Positions 10,759-21,032 of a stretch of 23,209 bases of DNA are shown here, in pieces. This stretch comes from Saccoglossus kowalevskii. Lineage: Eukaryota > Hemichordata > Enteropneusta > Harrimaniidae. Position numbers and translations under genes: made by a program. How positions within the stretch are numbered: the stretch's first letter is position 1; each line of letters begins with the position of its first letter. The notes below the pieces were generated by a model. It was not told the DNA's origin. It worked only from the letters and a program-made list of their open reading frames with translations, and did no database searches. The stretch is taken from the NCBI RefSeq assembly GCF_000003605.2, contig NW_003148774.1, positions 66,197 through 89,405 on the forward strand. The letters are read 5' to 3'.

Positions 10759-11636
10759 ATTATAGAGAGACACCTCTGATGCCACAGAAATTAAATTATA
10801 GAGGGAGACACACCTCTGATGCCATAGAAATTAAATTATAGAGAGAGACACACCTCTGATGCCATAGAAATTAAATTATAGAGGGAGACACACCTCTGAT
10901 GCCATAGAAATTAAATTATAGAGGGAGACACACCTGGGATGCCATAGAAATTAAATTATAGAGGGAGACACACCTCTGATGCCATAGAAATTAAATTATA
11001 GAGGGAGACACCTCTGTGCCATAGAAATTAAATTATAGAGGGAGACACACCATTGATGCCATAGAAATTAAATTATAGAGGGAGACACACCTCTGATGCC
11101 ATAGAAATTAAATTATAGAGGGAGACACACCTCTGATGCCATAGAAATTAAATTATAGAGGGAGACACACCTGGGATGCCATAGAAATTAAATTATAGAG
11201 GGAGACACACCTCTGATGCCATAGAAATTAAATTATAGAGGGAGACACCTCTGTGCCATAGAAATTAAATTATAGAGGGAGACACACCATTGATGCCATA
11301 GAAATTAAATTATAGAGGGAGACACACCTCTGATGCCATAGAAATTAAATTATAGAGGGAGACACACCTCTGATGCCATAGAAATTAAATCATAGAGGGA
11401 GACACACCTCCGATGCCATAGAAATTGAATTATAGAGGGAGACACACCTCCGATGCCATAGAAATTAAATTATAGAGTGAGACATCTCAGATGCCATAAA
11501 AATTAGATTATAGAGGGAAACACACCTTTGATGCCATAGAAATTAAATTATAGAGGGAGACACACCTCTGATGCCATGGAAATTAAATTATAGAAGGAGA
11601 CACACCTCTGATGCCATAGAAATTAAATTATAGAAT
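10759..11636. repeat. 40-bp minisatellite, about 22 units, with 237-bp higher-order repeat
   Basis: The unit begins ATTATAGAGGGAGACACACC and continues with CTCTGATGCCATAGAAATTAA, 40 bp in total. Recognisable unit types include CCTGGGATG (10933 and 11170), a 37-bp form CCTCTGTGCC (11011 and 11248) and CCATTGATG. These types recur in the same order exactly 237 bp apart, so a six-unit block was duplicated as a whole. Units become more diverged after about 11390, as expected for array edges. All frames contain stops, so it is not coding. Confidence 0.96.
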
Positions 11637-11889
11637 TAAATTATTATTCTATTAGAAATGTGCCTCTGGTCGAAAATTATTTATTTATACAATATGTTTA
11701 TACAAAACAAAAAAAGTTGTGACCAGCCTTTTTTGAACTAACATAGGTGCTGACCCAATAGAAGGACATGGACACCTGCTATGTGAACTTATTTTACATG
11801 GGATGGTTGCATTAAACGACTGTTTAATGAAGTATGGGACATACTTTAGATGTCATGATGTGATTATTATGTTATAACTCCCTGTAATA
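11637..11889. other. Non-coding spacer
   Basis: There is no open frame or repeat that I can support between the 40-bp array and the following imperfect duplication. Confidence 0.4.
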
Positions 11890-12050
11890 TTGAAACCAAG
11901 GTGTCATGGTGAATGCTTTGTTAATGAATAACTACAAGCTAAGGGAGCCATGTAAGATTGAGTATGAAACCTAGGTATCTTTACAATGTAGCTTTGCATA
12001 ATAACAACAAGCCTAGGGAGGCATGTGAAGGGAGAGCTGAAAACTGGTCA
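11890..12050. repeat. Imperfect ~73-bp tandem duplication
   Basis: A segment running from GAAACC through ATAACTACAAGCTAAGGGAG (near 11928) is repeated about 73 bp later as ATAACAACAAGCCTAGGGAG (12001). The matching flanks GAAACCAAGGT and GAAACCTAGGT support a real, diverged two-copy tandem repeat. Confidence 0.6.
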
Positions 12051-12140
12051 TTAATGCAGTTTGGCTGGTTCTCGCGTCAAGTGTCATGGCGTATCAAGCC
12101 ACAAGAGGCCGGTAACTAGTAATGGGTCCAGAGCATTCTG

Positions 12141-12241
12141 ATTGGTTGATCACTTTCTCAATCTTTGTTTCATTTCCCTTGGTTACGTGACGTCAGTGCT
12201 TACGCTTGCAGGGTTTTCCTAGTACTCTCATGAATATAAAA
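12141..12241 (+). promoter_or_regulatory. CCAAT / CRE / TATA promoter-like cluster
   Basis: In order there are an inverted CCAAT box (ATTGG, 12141-12145), a full palindromic cAMP-response element TGACGTCA (12188-12195), and TATAAAA at 12235-12241. This is the textbook order and roughly the textbook spacing of a TATA-type RNA polymerase II promoter, and would predict a start near 12265. The surrounding 200 bp are relatively GC-rich with several CpGs. No transcript evidence is available from sequence, and a related CCAAT/CRE module at 15315-15399 suggests it may be part of a dispersed repeat. Confidence 0.45.
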
Positions 12242-12432
12242 CTGTTTCTTTTGCTACACAAATAATGAGAAATACCAGAACCATCTCAAATAGGAGATCT
12301 AAGCAGGCAGAGTGAATGGGCATGGATTTATTGTAGTGTTACAGACACGTTTATGCAGAACAGAACTTTGTTTTCAAATTACATCATTTAGTCACGTGCC
12401 TTTTGGTCCGAATTCCGGCCCAATGGAACAAT

Positions 12433-12654
12433 ATGGTGATTACTAGTTACTTGCATCCTACTTGTCATTCGCAAGGAAAGCCGGAAACCAGTGAGGAATG
12501 CAGTATGCAAGAGCATCCTACTTGCCATTTGCAAGGGATGCCAGGAACTAGCGAGGTCGCATTATGCAAGACTAACTGCACACTTAGGGGTGAAAAATTG
12601 AGCTGGATTGTGAAAGCAATGTTATTTGAAATGTATTTATCTGCAGCGGCGTGA
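12433..12654 (+). CDS. Candidate small ORF with 20-residue tandem repeat
   Basis: The ATG at 12433 has a strong start context (A at -3, G at +4) and gives 73 codons to a TGA at 12652-12654. Residues from HPTCHSQGKPETSE are repeated 20 residues later as HPTCHLQGMPGTSE; the DNA repeat period is 60 bp (12453 and 12513). The protein has several cysteines, no clear signal peptide, and a hydrophobic end (IVKAMLFEMYLSAAA). A short upstream ORF starts at 12424 and overlaps the ATG. It lies about 190 bp after a CCAAT/CRE/TATA cluster. I recognise no family. It may be a small gene, a first exon, or a chance frame over a duplicated segment. Confidence 0.3.
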   Translation: MVITSYLHPTCHSQGKPETSEECSMQEHPTCHLQGMPGTSEVALCKTNCTLRGEKLSWIVKAMLFEMYLSAAA

Positions 12655-13160
12655 AGCAGCCAAAAATATTGATTTGTTCAGAAGGGTTAGTATCAGTGAC
12701 CACTCCTAGTGTGTCAACAAAATCTTGTATGGAGCTGAAATCATGACATAACTGTTAGATCGTGTTAATTTTTTTATATTTGTAAAAGGATTAACTCAGT
12801 TACTTTCATGTACATGGGACACAGCTTGTCTCCTCATTTGTTGCAACAGTGACAAAAATTGGTCATTTTCAACACATGCCAACTCAGTTGTCGCCATTCA
12901 GACACATATTTCAGTATATGCACTCAGTCTAGCCCCCTTCCTTTCACGCTAAATTAATTGTATTCAAACTATTATTACCTTAGCTAAGAAGGTACTGTTT
13001 TGGGGGTAGCATTTGTTTTTCTGTTAGCATGACAACTAAAAAAAGTTATGGATAGATTCTGATAACATTTTCAGGTGGGGTTATATTTGATTCTAGCACA
13101 AACACATTATATTTTGGTACAGATACAGGTATAGTTACCATGTATGCATGGTTTCTCCTA

Positions 13161-13377
13161 TACTGTAGAATACTTTATTTTCGCTTGGAATTAATTTTCG
13201 CTATTTTTGCTGATGGAATGATTCAGTGAAAATAAAATCCAGCAACTATACCTTTTTTCCTATATTTTACATTCAACTCGTCAAAAATCAGTGAAAATAA
13301 ATTCATACACCCAAAAACACCCAAAATGTCTTTTCAGCAAAAAATTAATTCCAGCTAAAATAAAGTATTCTACAGTA
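13161..13377. mobile_element. 217-bp MITE with ~40-bp terminal inverted repeats
   Basis: The left end TACTGTAGAATACTTTATTT (13161-13180) is matched in reverse complement by the right end AAATAAAGTATTCTACAGTA. Similarity continues inward for about 40 bp, through GGAATTAATTTT. A TA dinucleotide flanks each side (13159-13160 and 13378-13379), as expected for Tc1/mariner-type target duplication. There is no transposase, so it would be mobilised in trans. Direct CAGTGAAAATAAA motifs occur inside (near 13225 and 13290). It sits within the diverged dispersed-repeat cluster and therefore inserted later than those copies. Confidence 0.85.
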
Positions 13378-13422
13378 TATAAGGAGGGGTGTGCTATGAA
13401 TATGGTACAGAGGTGGAATACA

Positions 13423-13436
13423 GTTACCATGGTAAC
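13423..13436. promoter_or_regulatory. Perfect RFX X-box-like palindrome
   Basis: GTTACCATGGTAAC is a perfect 14-bp palindrome and fits the RFX-factor X-box consensus GTTnCCATGGnAAC found upstream of ciliary genes. It lies within one unit of the dispersed repeat. Neighbouring units have degraded versions at 13134 (GTTACCATGTATGC) and 13571 (GCTGCCATGGAAAC). No gene with a suitable start is visible nearby, so function is unproven. Confidence 0.6.
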
Positions 13437-13860
13437 AACAATTTGGGGAAAGAATTTTCAAATTGTTATTTATTACTCATAAATGTAAGGATGGATTCTC
13501 ATGAAATTGTTGGGAGGGATAACCCTTGATACAGACTAATCCATTACGTTTTGGTAGAGAAGTGGATCTAGCTGCCATGGAAACAACAATTTTGGAATGA
13601 TTTTTCGTTTGTAACTCAAAAACTTATATTGAAATGGATTGGATGGATTTATATAATATTTTCAGAAGGGACACCCTTGATACCAATCAAATAGATGTTG
13701 GGAGATATTCGGATCTAGTTGGCATGAAGTATTTTCCTTGATAACAAGCAATTATGAATGGATTTTCATACAGTTTTCAGGAGAGGTTTCCTTTGATGTA
13801 ATGACCAATCTATTGAATATTGGTAGAGATGTAGATGGAAACAGCAAATTCAGTAATAGT

Positions 13861-15066
13861 GATATAAGTATATTTTCAAATGCTAAGTGGTTGTTTTTTT
13901 CATGGAAAAGGAATTCAATAACTATGTTAAATCAATGTAGAGGTATTAATTTTATGTTTAGTCACATTGTGTGGAGAAATGATCTGTGTGGCAGAGGTCT
14001 TCACTCTCCGATTAGCCTTAGCTTTGCAAAAGGGCAAATACTATCTTTGTTTACAATTATCAGTAACATGTTTTTACCAGCAATTATTTGTGCTCTCAAC
14101 TTGTATATCTCAAACAATTTGACTCTGAGTCTTGTATATTGATTATTTTCTTCATACAAATTGTCTGATTTGCATATTTATTATATTTGCATTAATTATA
14201 AGCTAGATCATAAAAATACAACTTATTTTGACCATAGACACACCTCTGTCATTCACATAAGCACATGCAATACTAATAGAACTAATACAGTATTTCATTT
14301 TTGTCTTGAAATATAGTGAGGGTCATTAAAAAAAAAGTAATGTAACACCCAGATAAAACAACTCAAAGCTGGAGGAGTTCCAAGTTCTATCATTTCCTGG
14401 AATCGACACTATTTCCATAATAGACAGCACATGGGGCTTAATTAATAGATGGGTTTTACTTTCTCTGATTTCTTTGGTACATAAATGTTAAATTCAAACC
14501 CATTGAATAAGTTAAATGTGTTGTTTTCTCATCAAGCCAGTGAATTTTCATCTTTTCATGATGTAATTATAATGTATGTACATATCAGTATACTTCATAC
14601 ATGTCAGCATAACACTAATTTTATACAGTGGATTCATTGTCATTCTTCAAATGCATTTTTTCTACCAATAAAATGAAACTGTTTTCTCACTATACAATAA
14701 TCTATTATCATAAATTTGTGCATGTTTTGGCGTTTTTTCAGATTATTTTTTTTGTTTTGTTCTGGATGTACCAGATGTGGAAAATCTCTGATATTGTCTT
14801 TTAGAATGGAGATTACAGACACGGGTGTGACAAATCACATACTCTTTGGGGTACTGATAATATCTATGTTTGTTACAATTGAAAGGACTTCGTATTTGTC
14901 TTCTGTCTAGCCGGATATGACTGGTGGAAGTACATGTATGTGGCGTTATATGCATCTGGCGCTGAACAATAAAAAATAGTCGCCAGTGTTGAAATCTGTA
15001 TCTGGTGGCATTCAAAATGTCCTTACTTAGATAAAAAATATGTCAATGCAAGGAAATGCTTTCTGG
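13861..15066. other. AT-rich non-coding stretch
   Basis: Several short frames overlap here on both strands, notably 14716-14910 (plus) and 14743-15015 (minus). None shows a motif, codon bias or splice pair that I can support. Confidence 0.45.
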
Positions 15067-15090
15067 ATAGATAGATATATAGATAGATAG
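15067..15090. repeat. GATA microsatellite
   Basis: This is a short imperfect run of ATAG/GATA tetranucleotides interrupted by ATAT. Confidence 0.9.
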
Positions 15091-15323
15091 GACAGTTGAC
15101 GACGCAGGCGTCAATGGTGCAATGACAATAACTCAGTGATAACGAAGGAACATTAACTTTGAAAAAAAATGGCTAAGCACGGTAATATTACTGCTGATTT
15201 TGAAAATCATAACTACAAATACTTGTTCACCGACATGCTGAGGTGTAATGCTTAGTTTGCATAACTTAGCATATAATTCGTAAAATTATGATTTCTGTCG
15301 TTTTGACACTTGGAATTGGTCAT

Positions 15324-15476
15324 GTGATAAAAAGGTTATCACTCGATATCATTTATTCGTTGTTCTGGTTGATACGAGTGACGTCATAGGGATAGTACTA
15401 TCCATGAACCAAAGGTGAGTAGGATAATACAGCCCATGACGACCAAGTGATATCAGATGTAACCTTGTTACATCTG
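15324..15476. mobile_element. Small element with a hairpin at each end
   Basis: The left end is GTGATAA-AAAGG-TTATCAC (15324-15342), a perfect 7-bp hairpin followed by CGATATCA. The right end is TGATATCAG leading into CAGATGTAAC-CTT-GTTACATCTG (15454-15476), a perfect 10-bp hairpin. The two ends are related to each other in inverted orientation (AAGGTTAT/CCTT core plus GATATCA). Inside lie a CRE palindrome TGACGTCA (15379-15386) and a 14-bp perfect palindrome GGATAGTACTATCC (15390-15403). There is no coding capacity. It is best read as a non-autonomous foldback or MITE-like element; exact boundaries and target duplication are not clear. Confidence 0.6.
15379..15403. promoter_or_regulatory. 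CRE palindrome next to a 14-bp palindrome
   Basis: TGACGTCA is followed after three bases by GGATAGTACTATCC. Both are perfect palindromes. The first is the consensus CREB/ATF site; the second matches no factor I can name. Both lie inside the hairpin-ended element. Confidence 0.6.
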
Positions 15477-15479
15477 GTG

Positions 15480-16228
15480 TCTAGTTTTATTTTCAAGTCA
15501 ATATGTGCGTGATTTTTTTGTATGCTAGTCTGTTAGAACATAAAACTATCTGAAAGCTTATCAAAAGTTTTTAATACTACTTAAAGGTCACTAAGAAAAT
15601 TAACAACAAAAATTGAAACATTTAATTATAAAAAAGAAAAGAAAAACCTGCATGTAGTGCTTATAGGATTTGCATATAATAAGGAGTTAATGAAACTAAT
15701 GAGATATTAAACTAAAAAAATCAAAACTCACAATTTGGTTAGTATGAGTTTATCATACAGTTGGATTTCTGCATATCATGTCGCTTTGACAAATTATTGG
15801 CATAAATTAAACAAAAAAACAGATTTTTTTTCACACAAGAAGAAAGTTCCCAGACAGAAGTATACATTGTCTACCCATTATGTGCAAAATTGATTGGCTG
15901 TCATGGCCATGAAGTATAATAATTCATTTTGGTTCTAGAAGTCTTTTAAAGCTGCTTGTACCATAAACCTTTTCTAAGGTATATGCTTGTACATGTATAT
16001 AAATTCTTAAAATGCTTTGAAATTAACTTGGATCAAAACTGATTTGTGATTGTGATATAATCTTTATTACTATCATATCCTTATTTGAATATTACCGGTA
16101 CTTGTTAACTGTAACCATGGTTGCTTTTCATTAAAGTAATTTAAAAAATAAATAATGAGCAATGAACAACATTAATACAACTTTAATTGGAAATGATATC
16201 ATTTTGATTTTGTGTTTTGACTTAATTA
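15480..16228. other. AT-rich non-coding stretch
   Basis: No coding signal is visible. GTAACCATGGTTGC near 16112 is X-box-like on one half only and is not called. Confidence 0.45.
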
Positions 16229-16582
16229 ACTTCAACTTTGGACTTGACTCCATGCATTGACTTTAGAGATTAAATAACTCCAGGTTTTGATTCCAAGTTT
16301 TGGCTGAAGAGATTAAATAAATGACTTAAGGCTTTGGCTCCAAGTTTTGACTCCAAGCTTTGACTCCAAGCTTTGACTCCAGGCTTTGACTCCAGGCTTT
16401 GATTCCAGGCTTTGACTCCAGGCTTTGACTCCAGGCTTTAACTCTAGGCTTCGTCTACAAGGTTGCTTTAACTCCAGGCTTTGACTCCAGGCTTTGACTC
16501 CAGGCTCGGCTTCAAGCTTAATTTAACTCCAGGCTTTGACTTCAGGCTTCGGCTTCAAGCTAGCTTTGACTCCAGGCTTTTA
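16229..16582. repeat. 13-bp minisatellite with nested duplications
   Basis: The core unit GGCTTTGACTCCA (13 bp) is nearly regular from 16331 to about 16445. The flanks are more diverged. A segment beginning AGAGATTAAATAA occurs twice, near 16265 and 16310, and a block ending GGCTTCAAGCT occurs twice between 16450 and 16562. This indicates duplications of multi-unit blocks. Confidence 0.9.
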
Positions 16583-18898
16583 ACCTTTTGATTCTGAATT
16601 AAATTGATTCCATAGTGGCAACAACAAAAGTTGCTGTGACTGCCTCTCTGATGGTAACCAATGTTGCTGTAGGAAGGACGTTTCTTCCGCTGTAACGTAG
16701 ATGCACATTATGTGCATGTTGGACATCTTAAAACTGAACCTTGTTTTGTTATCCAACAGCTGCAGATGCTTGAAAAATTTTTGTTTTTTCTTCTTGTGTC
16801 AGTTAGTATGTTGGTGTTATGTCGATGCTCATTACCTTAGAATTGATAGCAATGCAATCAAGAAAATCAATAGTTAAAAAGAATGGATAAAACCATGCCA
16901 TGTGTGTATGGCATAGAATACATCACAACTTTCCTATGTGATACTTTGCCATCTGTTTTCTCTGTCACATCATCCTTTAGCACTGTACATACTTTTTAAA
17001 GTTTATAAGCAATGAACTTTTATTTCTACTTCTGTGACTATCACTTTCCGTCTCTTTTCAAGTGTCTGTCTTGATTACTTATTCAATAGCTTATACCCGC
17101 TTATGTAGGTTATTGTAAACAACTCAGTGTACTCTTAATAATATGGTGTTCACACATATTACAAGTAATCTGCTGCTGTATTTATGTACAATTTGTATTT
17201 TCTGTATTCTTTTCATTAATGAGGCCGTGAAAAAATAACTATTGTTGCTGGTGGCTGAATTATTAAAAGGAAAAAAAAAAATGTGAAGAAAAAAGAATGA
17301 ACCATGGAAACAAAACACAGAATTGTTTTATTTCTTGCTGTGAAAAAAAAGACTTGACTGTGGATTGGCATCATCTGAATTGTCTGCCAGTTTTTTGAAT
17401 TGCTAGAGGAAAATGATGAATAATTCAACAATCCAATAATTGCATAATTCTTTTGGTCAATGTGCTTGTGAATTTCAGGAAAAACATAAAAATTCACACA
17501 AGTTCATTGAGCAGGAGTGCCTTCAAATAATCTATTCATGAACATGTCTGGTTGTCAAAATTTATTATGATTCACAATTAATGCACTAATTACAGTCAAT
17601 TAATTGAGAAGTTAATGCATAAATATAAGAAGTTGTACACAAAAAATGGAGGATATTGTTTATTCAATATGCTACTCAAGAATATGTTGATAAAATTTAG
17701 GTTTTATCAGTATGTGTGGTGGGAGTAGTTGATGGTGTTGTTATTTAGATTGACCACAAATGATCATGGATTCAGATGAGATAGCGACAAACTCACTGCA
17801 AGTCTCGTATAAATATGTGCTGTAAACTACTTTTATACCTTTGCGAAAGATGAGTAACAGTATTTAGGAAATTAGTAGTCATGTCACTGGGATGCGTCTT
17901 TTAAATCACACTTTATAAATGACCTAATAAATGATAAAGATGACATTTATGCATCTCATGTGACATATATTTAGAAAAGAGGAGATAACAGCTTATCAAA
18001 AATTCAAAATTTTCGTAATTCATGAAATCAACTTCATTTTTGGCTAAGAAAAGAGCATTTTTGCTTAAAATTCATGAAAATTGATTAGCCCCAACAATTG
18101 TTATCTGTTGTGCAAACATCTTTTTACAAATATAAAAACAGTATCAAATAGGTTTTTATTGGATGACGATTAGCTACAATACCCAATCAAAATTGAATTC
18201 TTTTGATGTTCTGCATAAATTATATTTTTATCTGTGCTTTACGTTATTGTTCTGGTTAAGATATTCAAAAAAAAATCTGTTTTTGAGGAGAAACACAATA
18301 TGGAAGACAATCAAACATTGAAATTATTTCAAAATGAATTTGTTGTTGAGTTAAACATTGCTAATTTGCATAACCACCATCTTTGTACATTGAATTTTAA
18401 GAAATTTTGCTTTCATAAAAGAATTTTTAGATAAAAATTGGCATTTTGAAATAAAAAATTTTCAATTTAATACATTCTCTTGTTTTCTTAATTACTATAT
18501 TATTTTATTCATAATGGTTCTTGGTATATATTGGGTATTATGAAATTAAAATGTTTGAAGTGAAAAGAAAGCATGTGTCTTTGACATGAATTGTGCCTTT
18601 ATGAATATTGAAATAAATGATGAAGGAGATGTTTAATACTAAATGCCAGGCACCCCATGTGTGACTTGGATGTTAATCTTATTCTTTTACACTTAACAGC
18701 TACTAAATTTTCCACTATTCTTGTTTTTCAAACTACTCCAGCATTTACTTTTAACTTAGTATTAATGAGTTTATGTAAATTTGTTCTTCTTGAGATATTG
18801 ATGTTGGTGAAAGAAAGGATTCTAATTGTTCTTTGAGTTCTAAAATGGTTTGCCCATTTCAACTGATTATTTGTACATCTGTATATCAAATATTGTGT
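16583..18898. other. AT-rich non-coding stretch
   Basis: This is over 2 kb without a supportable gene. Minus-strand frames at 17124-17497 come from T/A homopolymers, and a plus frame at 18234-18434 has no motif. A small inverted repeat GATAAAA-TTTAGG-TTTTATC lies near 17689-17709. Confidence 0.5.
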
Positions 18899-19365
18899 CT
18901 TCCGGGGACAAAACATGAACCTCTCAGGAACCAAACATTAACCATGAACCCCCATGGAACAAAATATAAATATCCCAGGAGAGCAAACATGAATCATCCA
19001 GCAACAAAACATGAACCTTTCAGGGGAACAAACATGAACCTTCCAGGGGCAAAACATGAACTTTCCGGGGACAAAACATGAACCTTCCAGGGGAACAAAC
19101 ATGAACCTTCCAGGGACAAAACATGAACTTTCCGGGGACAAAACATGAACCTTCCAGGGGAACAAACATGAACCTTCCAGGGACAAAACATGAACTTTCC
19201 GGGGACAAAACATGAACCTTCCAGGGACAAAACATGAACCTTCCAGGGACAAAACATGAACTTTCCGGGGACAAAACATGAACTTTCCAGGGACCAAACA
19301 TAAATCTTCCCGGGACAAAACATGAACTTTCCAGGGACCAAACATGAAGCTTGAAGGGGACAAAG
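18899..19365. repeat. 22-bp minisatellite, about 21 units
   Basis: Units read ACATGAACCTTCCAGGGGAC followed by AA or a close variant. They are mostly 22 bp, with some 23-bp copies. Two main types alternate (CCTTCCAGGG and CTTTCCGGGG). A three-unit block of 67 bp repeats at 19083 and 19150. The first few units (18899-19000) are diverged. The unit has no stops on the minus strand in any frame, and 22 is not a multiple of three, so a single minus frame cycles through all three translations of the unit. This yields open frames of 93-141 codons (18938-19363, 18994-19374, 19020-19301) that look like a repetitive protein (FMFCP, VHVLS, SCFVP motifs). I consider them repeat artefacts. Confidence 0.95.
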
Positions 19366-20863
19366 TGTATGCATTCTTTATTTTAGCATCATTTTAACCA
19401 ATTGTGTTCCAAACCCCTTAAAAAAATGTTTAAATTTATTTATCAAGCATAATTCATAATTGAATATTTAATTGTTGAGTTCTTTTAATATCTCAAAAGA
19501 AATTAAATATTAATTCAGTAATGTATCTGTTTTCTATAGGATGTCTATATAATATTTAATTTTAATTTACTTAATGGGTAAATTTTTATTTCAGGTATGT
19601 ACAATAGTTGTCATGCTCTTAAATTCTAGGCTTGTGCATTTTGAACACACAAGCTATTTTAAGCTTTCTTTGATCTAGTCTGTCTTGGCCTTAGATATCT
19701 ATTATTGTAATTACGTATACTCTAAGTGTCTATCCATGTGAAACCTTTCATTTTAATTAAAACAGCTACAGTGTGGCTGCACAGGTAATATTCAGACATT
19801 AGGTGTATACTACAGAATTCAATTGCTTTTAATTTCACTATTTTTTAAGGTCAAATCCACTTAATAATTGAATTAATATGAACATTCAAAATTACTATAG
19901 TATAGCAAAGCTATGAATTTAAAATCTAGTGAATATTACAAATTTGAAAATTGTGAAATTAAAATACTATTAAACGAAAGACTCTTGCTATATGGCATAA
20001 TTTATGTTACATTGTTATCACCATTGTTGTAGTTTGGGTGTGGATTGTGATGGAAAGGCTGAATCAAGTATAATTGAAGACAAAATGAAAAAAAATAGAT
20101 TATTTTAGTAGAAAAGGCATGTATGAAGCTTGACACTTGATATTTGTATACATGTATGTGAAGAAATTAATAACACAACTAGATTATGACATCATGAATG
20201 CAGGTGATGACATCATGACTTACATTATTTCCTTGCTTTCAGCTTTGCATATTTCGCTAAATGCAACAAATTAAAACACAGTGAGTTGTCAAAAATAACA
20301 TAGAATGTATTATTTTCTTCATGAGCGGAGAATTAAATTTGAGAATTATAGCTATTTTTAAGGAATTAGAAAAAATAAAATAAAGTCCAGTTCTATAGCT
20401 TCCAAGTCCAAGCATCAAGACCTACCAACTAAAGTAATTCCAGCACCAAAGGGCTGACCATGAGAAACTCAAGGGGGATGGTGAATTTGAATGAAAAAAT
20501 ATGAGAAAAGTTTGAAAAAAAATTGCAGAAAAAATAACTGAGATATTTAATCACAGTAGAGAAAAAAAACCAAAATCTCCAAAATTGCTCTGCAATAAAT
20601 GAAGAAAAAAATTATATACACCTTGGTACAGTGTTTTTTTTTTTTTTTATTTAAAATGAAGTTTATTGAAGTCTGAATCCAATGTATGTTACAAGGATGG
20701 GGTTGAGTGTGTGCGTAGTAGACACATAGAATTGTTATTCCTTACTATTGGTGGGAGCCAGTACATATGATACAAGTATGTTCAATTTTAACTATAGAAA
20801 CTAAGATCTAATGTTCAATAGCAGGTTTCGATTTCAAAACATAGTAGCAAGACAGCAAATCAA
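19366..20863. other. AT-rich non-coding stretch
   Basis: No gene is visible. It includes the inverted-repeat pair at 19827-19964 and A-rich runs at 20500-20650. Confidence 0.45.
19827..19964. repeat. 12-bp inverted-repeat pair, possible decayed MITE
   Basis: TTTTAATTTCAC (19827-19838) is matched in reverse complement by GTGAAATTAAAA (19953-19964). The left side also carries GTATACTACAGAATTC, similar in style to the end of the MITE at 13161. It could be an older relative, but AT-rich inverted repeats of this length can be accidental. Confidence 0.35.
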
Positions 20864-21032
20864 TCACAATTGATTAATTCCACTGTTGTTGTTACACACC
20901 ATTTTGTCTCTAAAAAACATAGATCTTTTTTGTCGTTGTGTCTTCAAATGTTGGAGGCTTTGTTCAAATGACAGGCTTCCGCTCGGCTGTACCCCACCAT
21001 TTGCTGATGTCATACATCCACCGCCCTTATGG
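20864..21032 (-). CDS. Candidate minus-strand exon, product unknown
   Basis: On the minus strand a possible acceptor (ATAAGTAG) at 21033 is followed by an open frame that ends in TGA at 20864-20866. It encodes about 56 residues, including MTSANGGVQPSGSLSF, then EQSLQHLKTQRQKRS and MFFRDKM. Charged and Gln-rich residues suggest a helical segment. The segment is GC-richer than its surroundings and has balanced codon use, which is why I prefer it to the overlapping plus-strand frame at 20886-21077. A possible donor ATG|GTGTGT near 20905 would allow an internal exon instead of a terminal one. I recognise no family, and no partner exon was found on this strand. Confidence 0.3.

Larger units (their letters stand above)
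12975..13860 (+). repeat. Cluster of diverged dispersed-repeat units, interrupted by a MITE
   Basis: Four or five units share the order ATGGAT-TCTGATAAC-like segment, TTTTCAGG-like segment, TTGATnC, TTTTGGTAGAGA and a CCATGGnAAC motif. The ATGGATT-type anchors are at 13048, 13491, 13643 and 13758, so spacing is irregular (about 113-152 bp). The open frames over this region (13291-13482 and 13738-14142) are accidental products of these units. Related sequence (AAAAGTTATGGATGGATTTTGATGA-like) is, as I recall, widespread in animal genomes, but I cannot name the family with certainty. It looks like a nested cluster of old copies. Confidence 0.55.

Noticed and set aside
13738-14142. 134-codon plus-strand frame
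   Set aside because: It begins in a unit of the diverged dispersed repeat and continues into AT-rich sequence. The apparent protein similarity between units is just DNA repeat similarity.
14640-15015. Overlapping frames on both strands
   Set aside because: Several frames are open at once with no motif or codon preference, as expected by chance.
17124-17497. Phe-rich minus-strand frames
   Set aside because: They are translations of A-rich homopolymer stretches and show no coding features.
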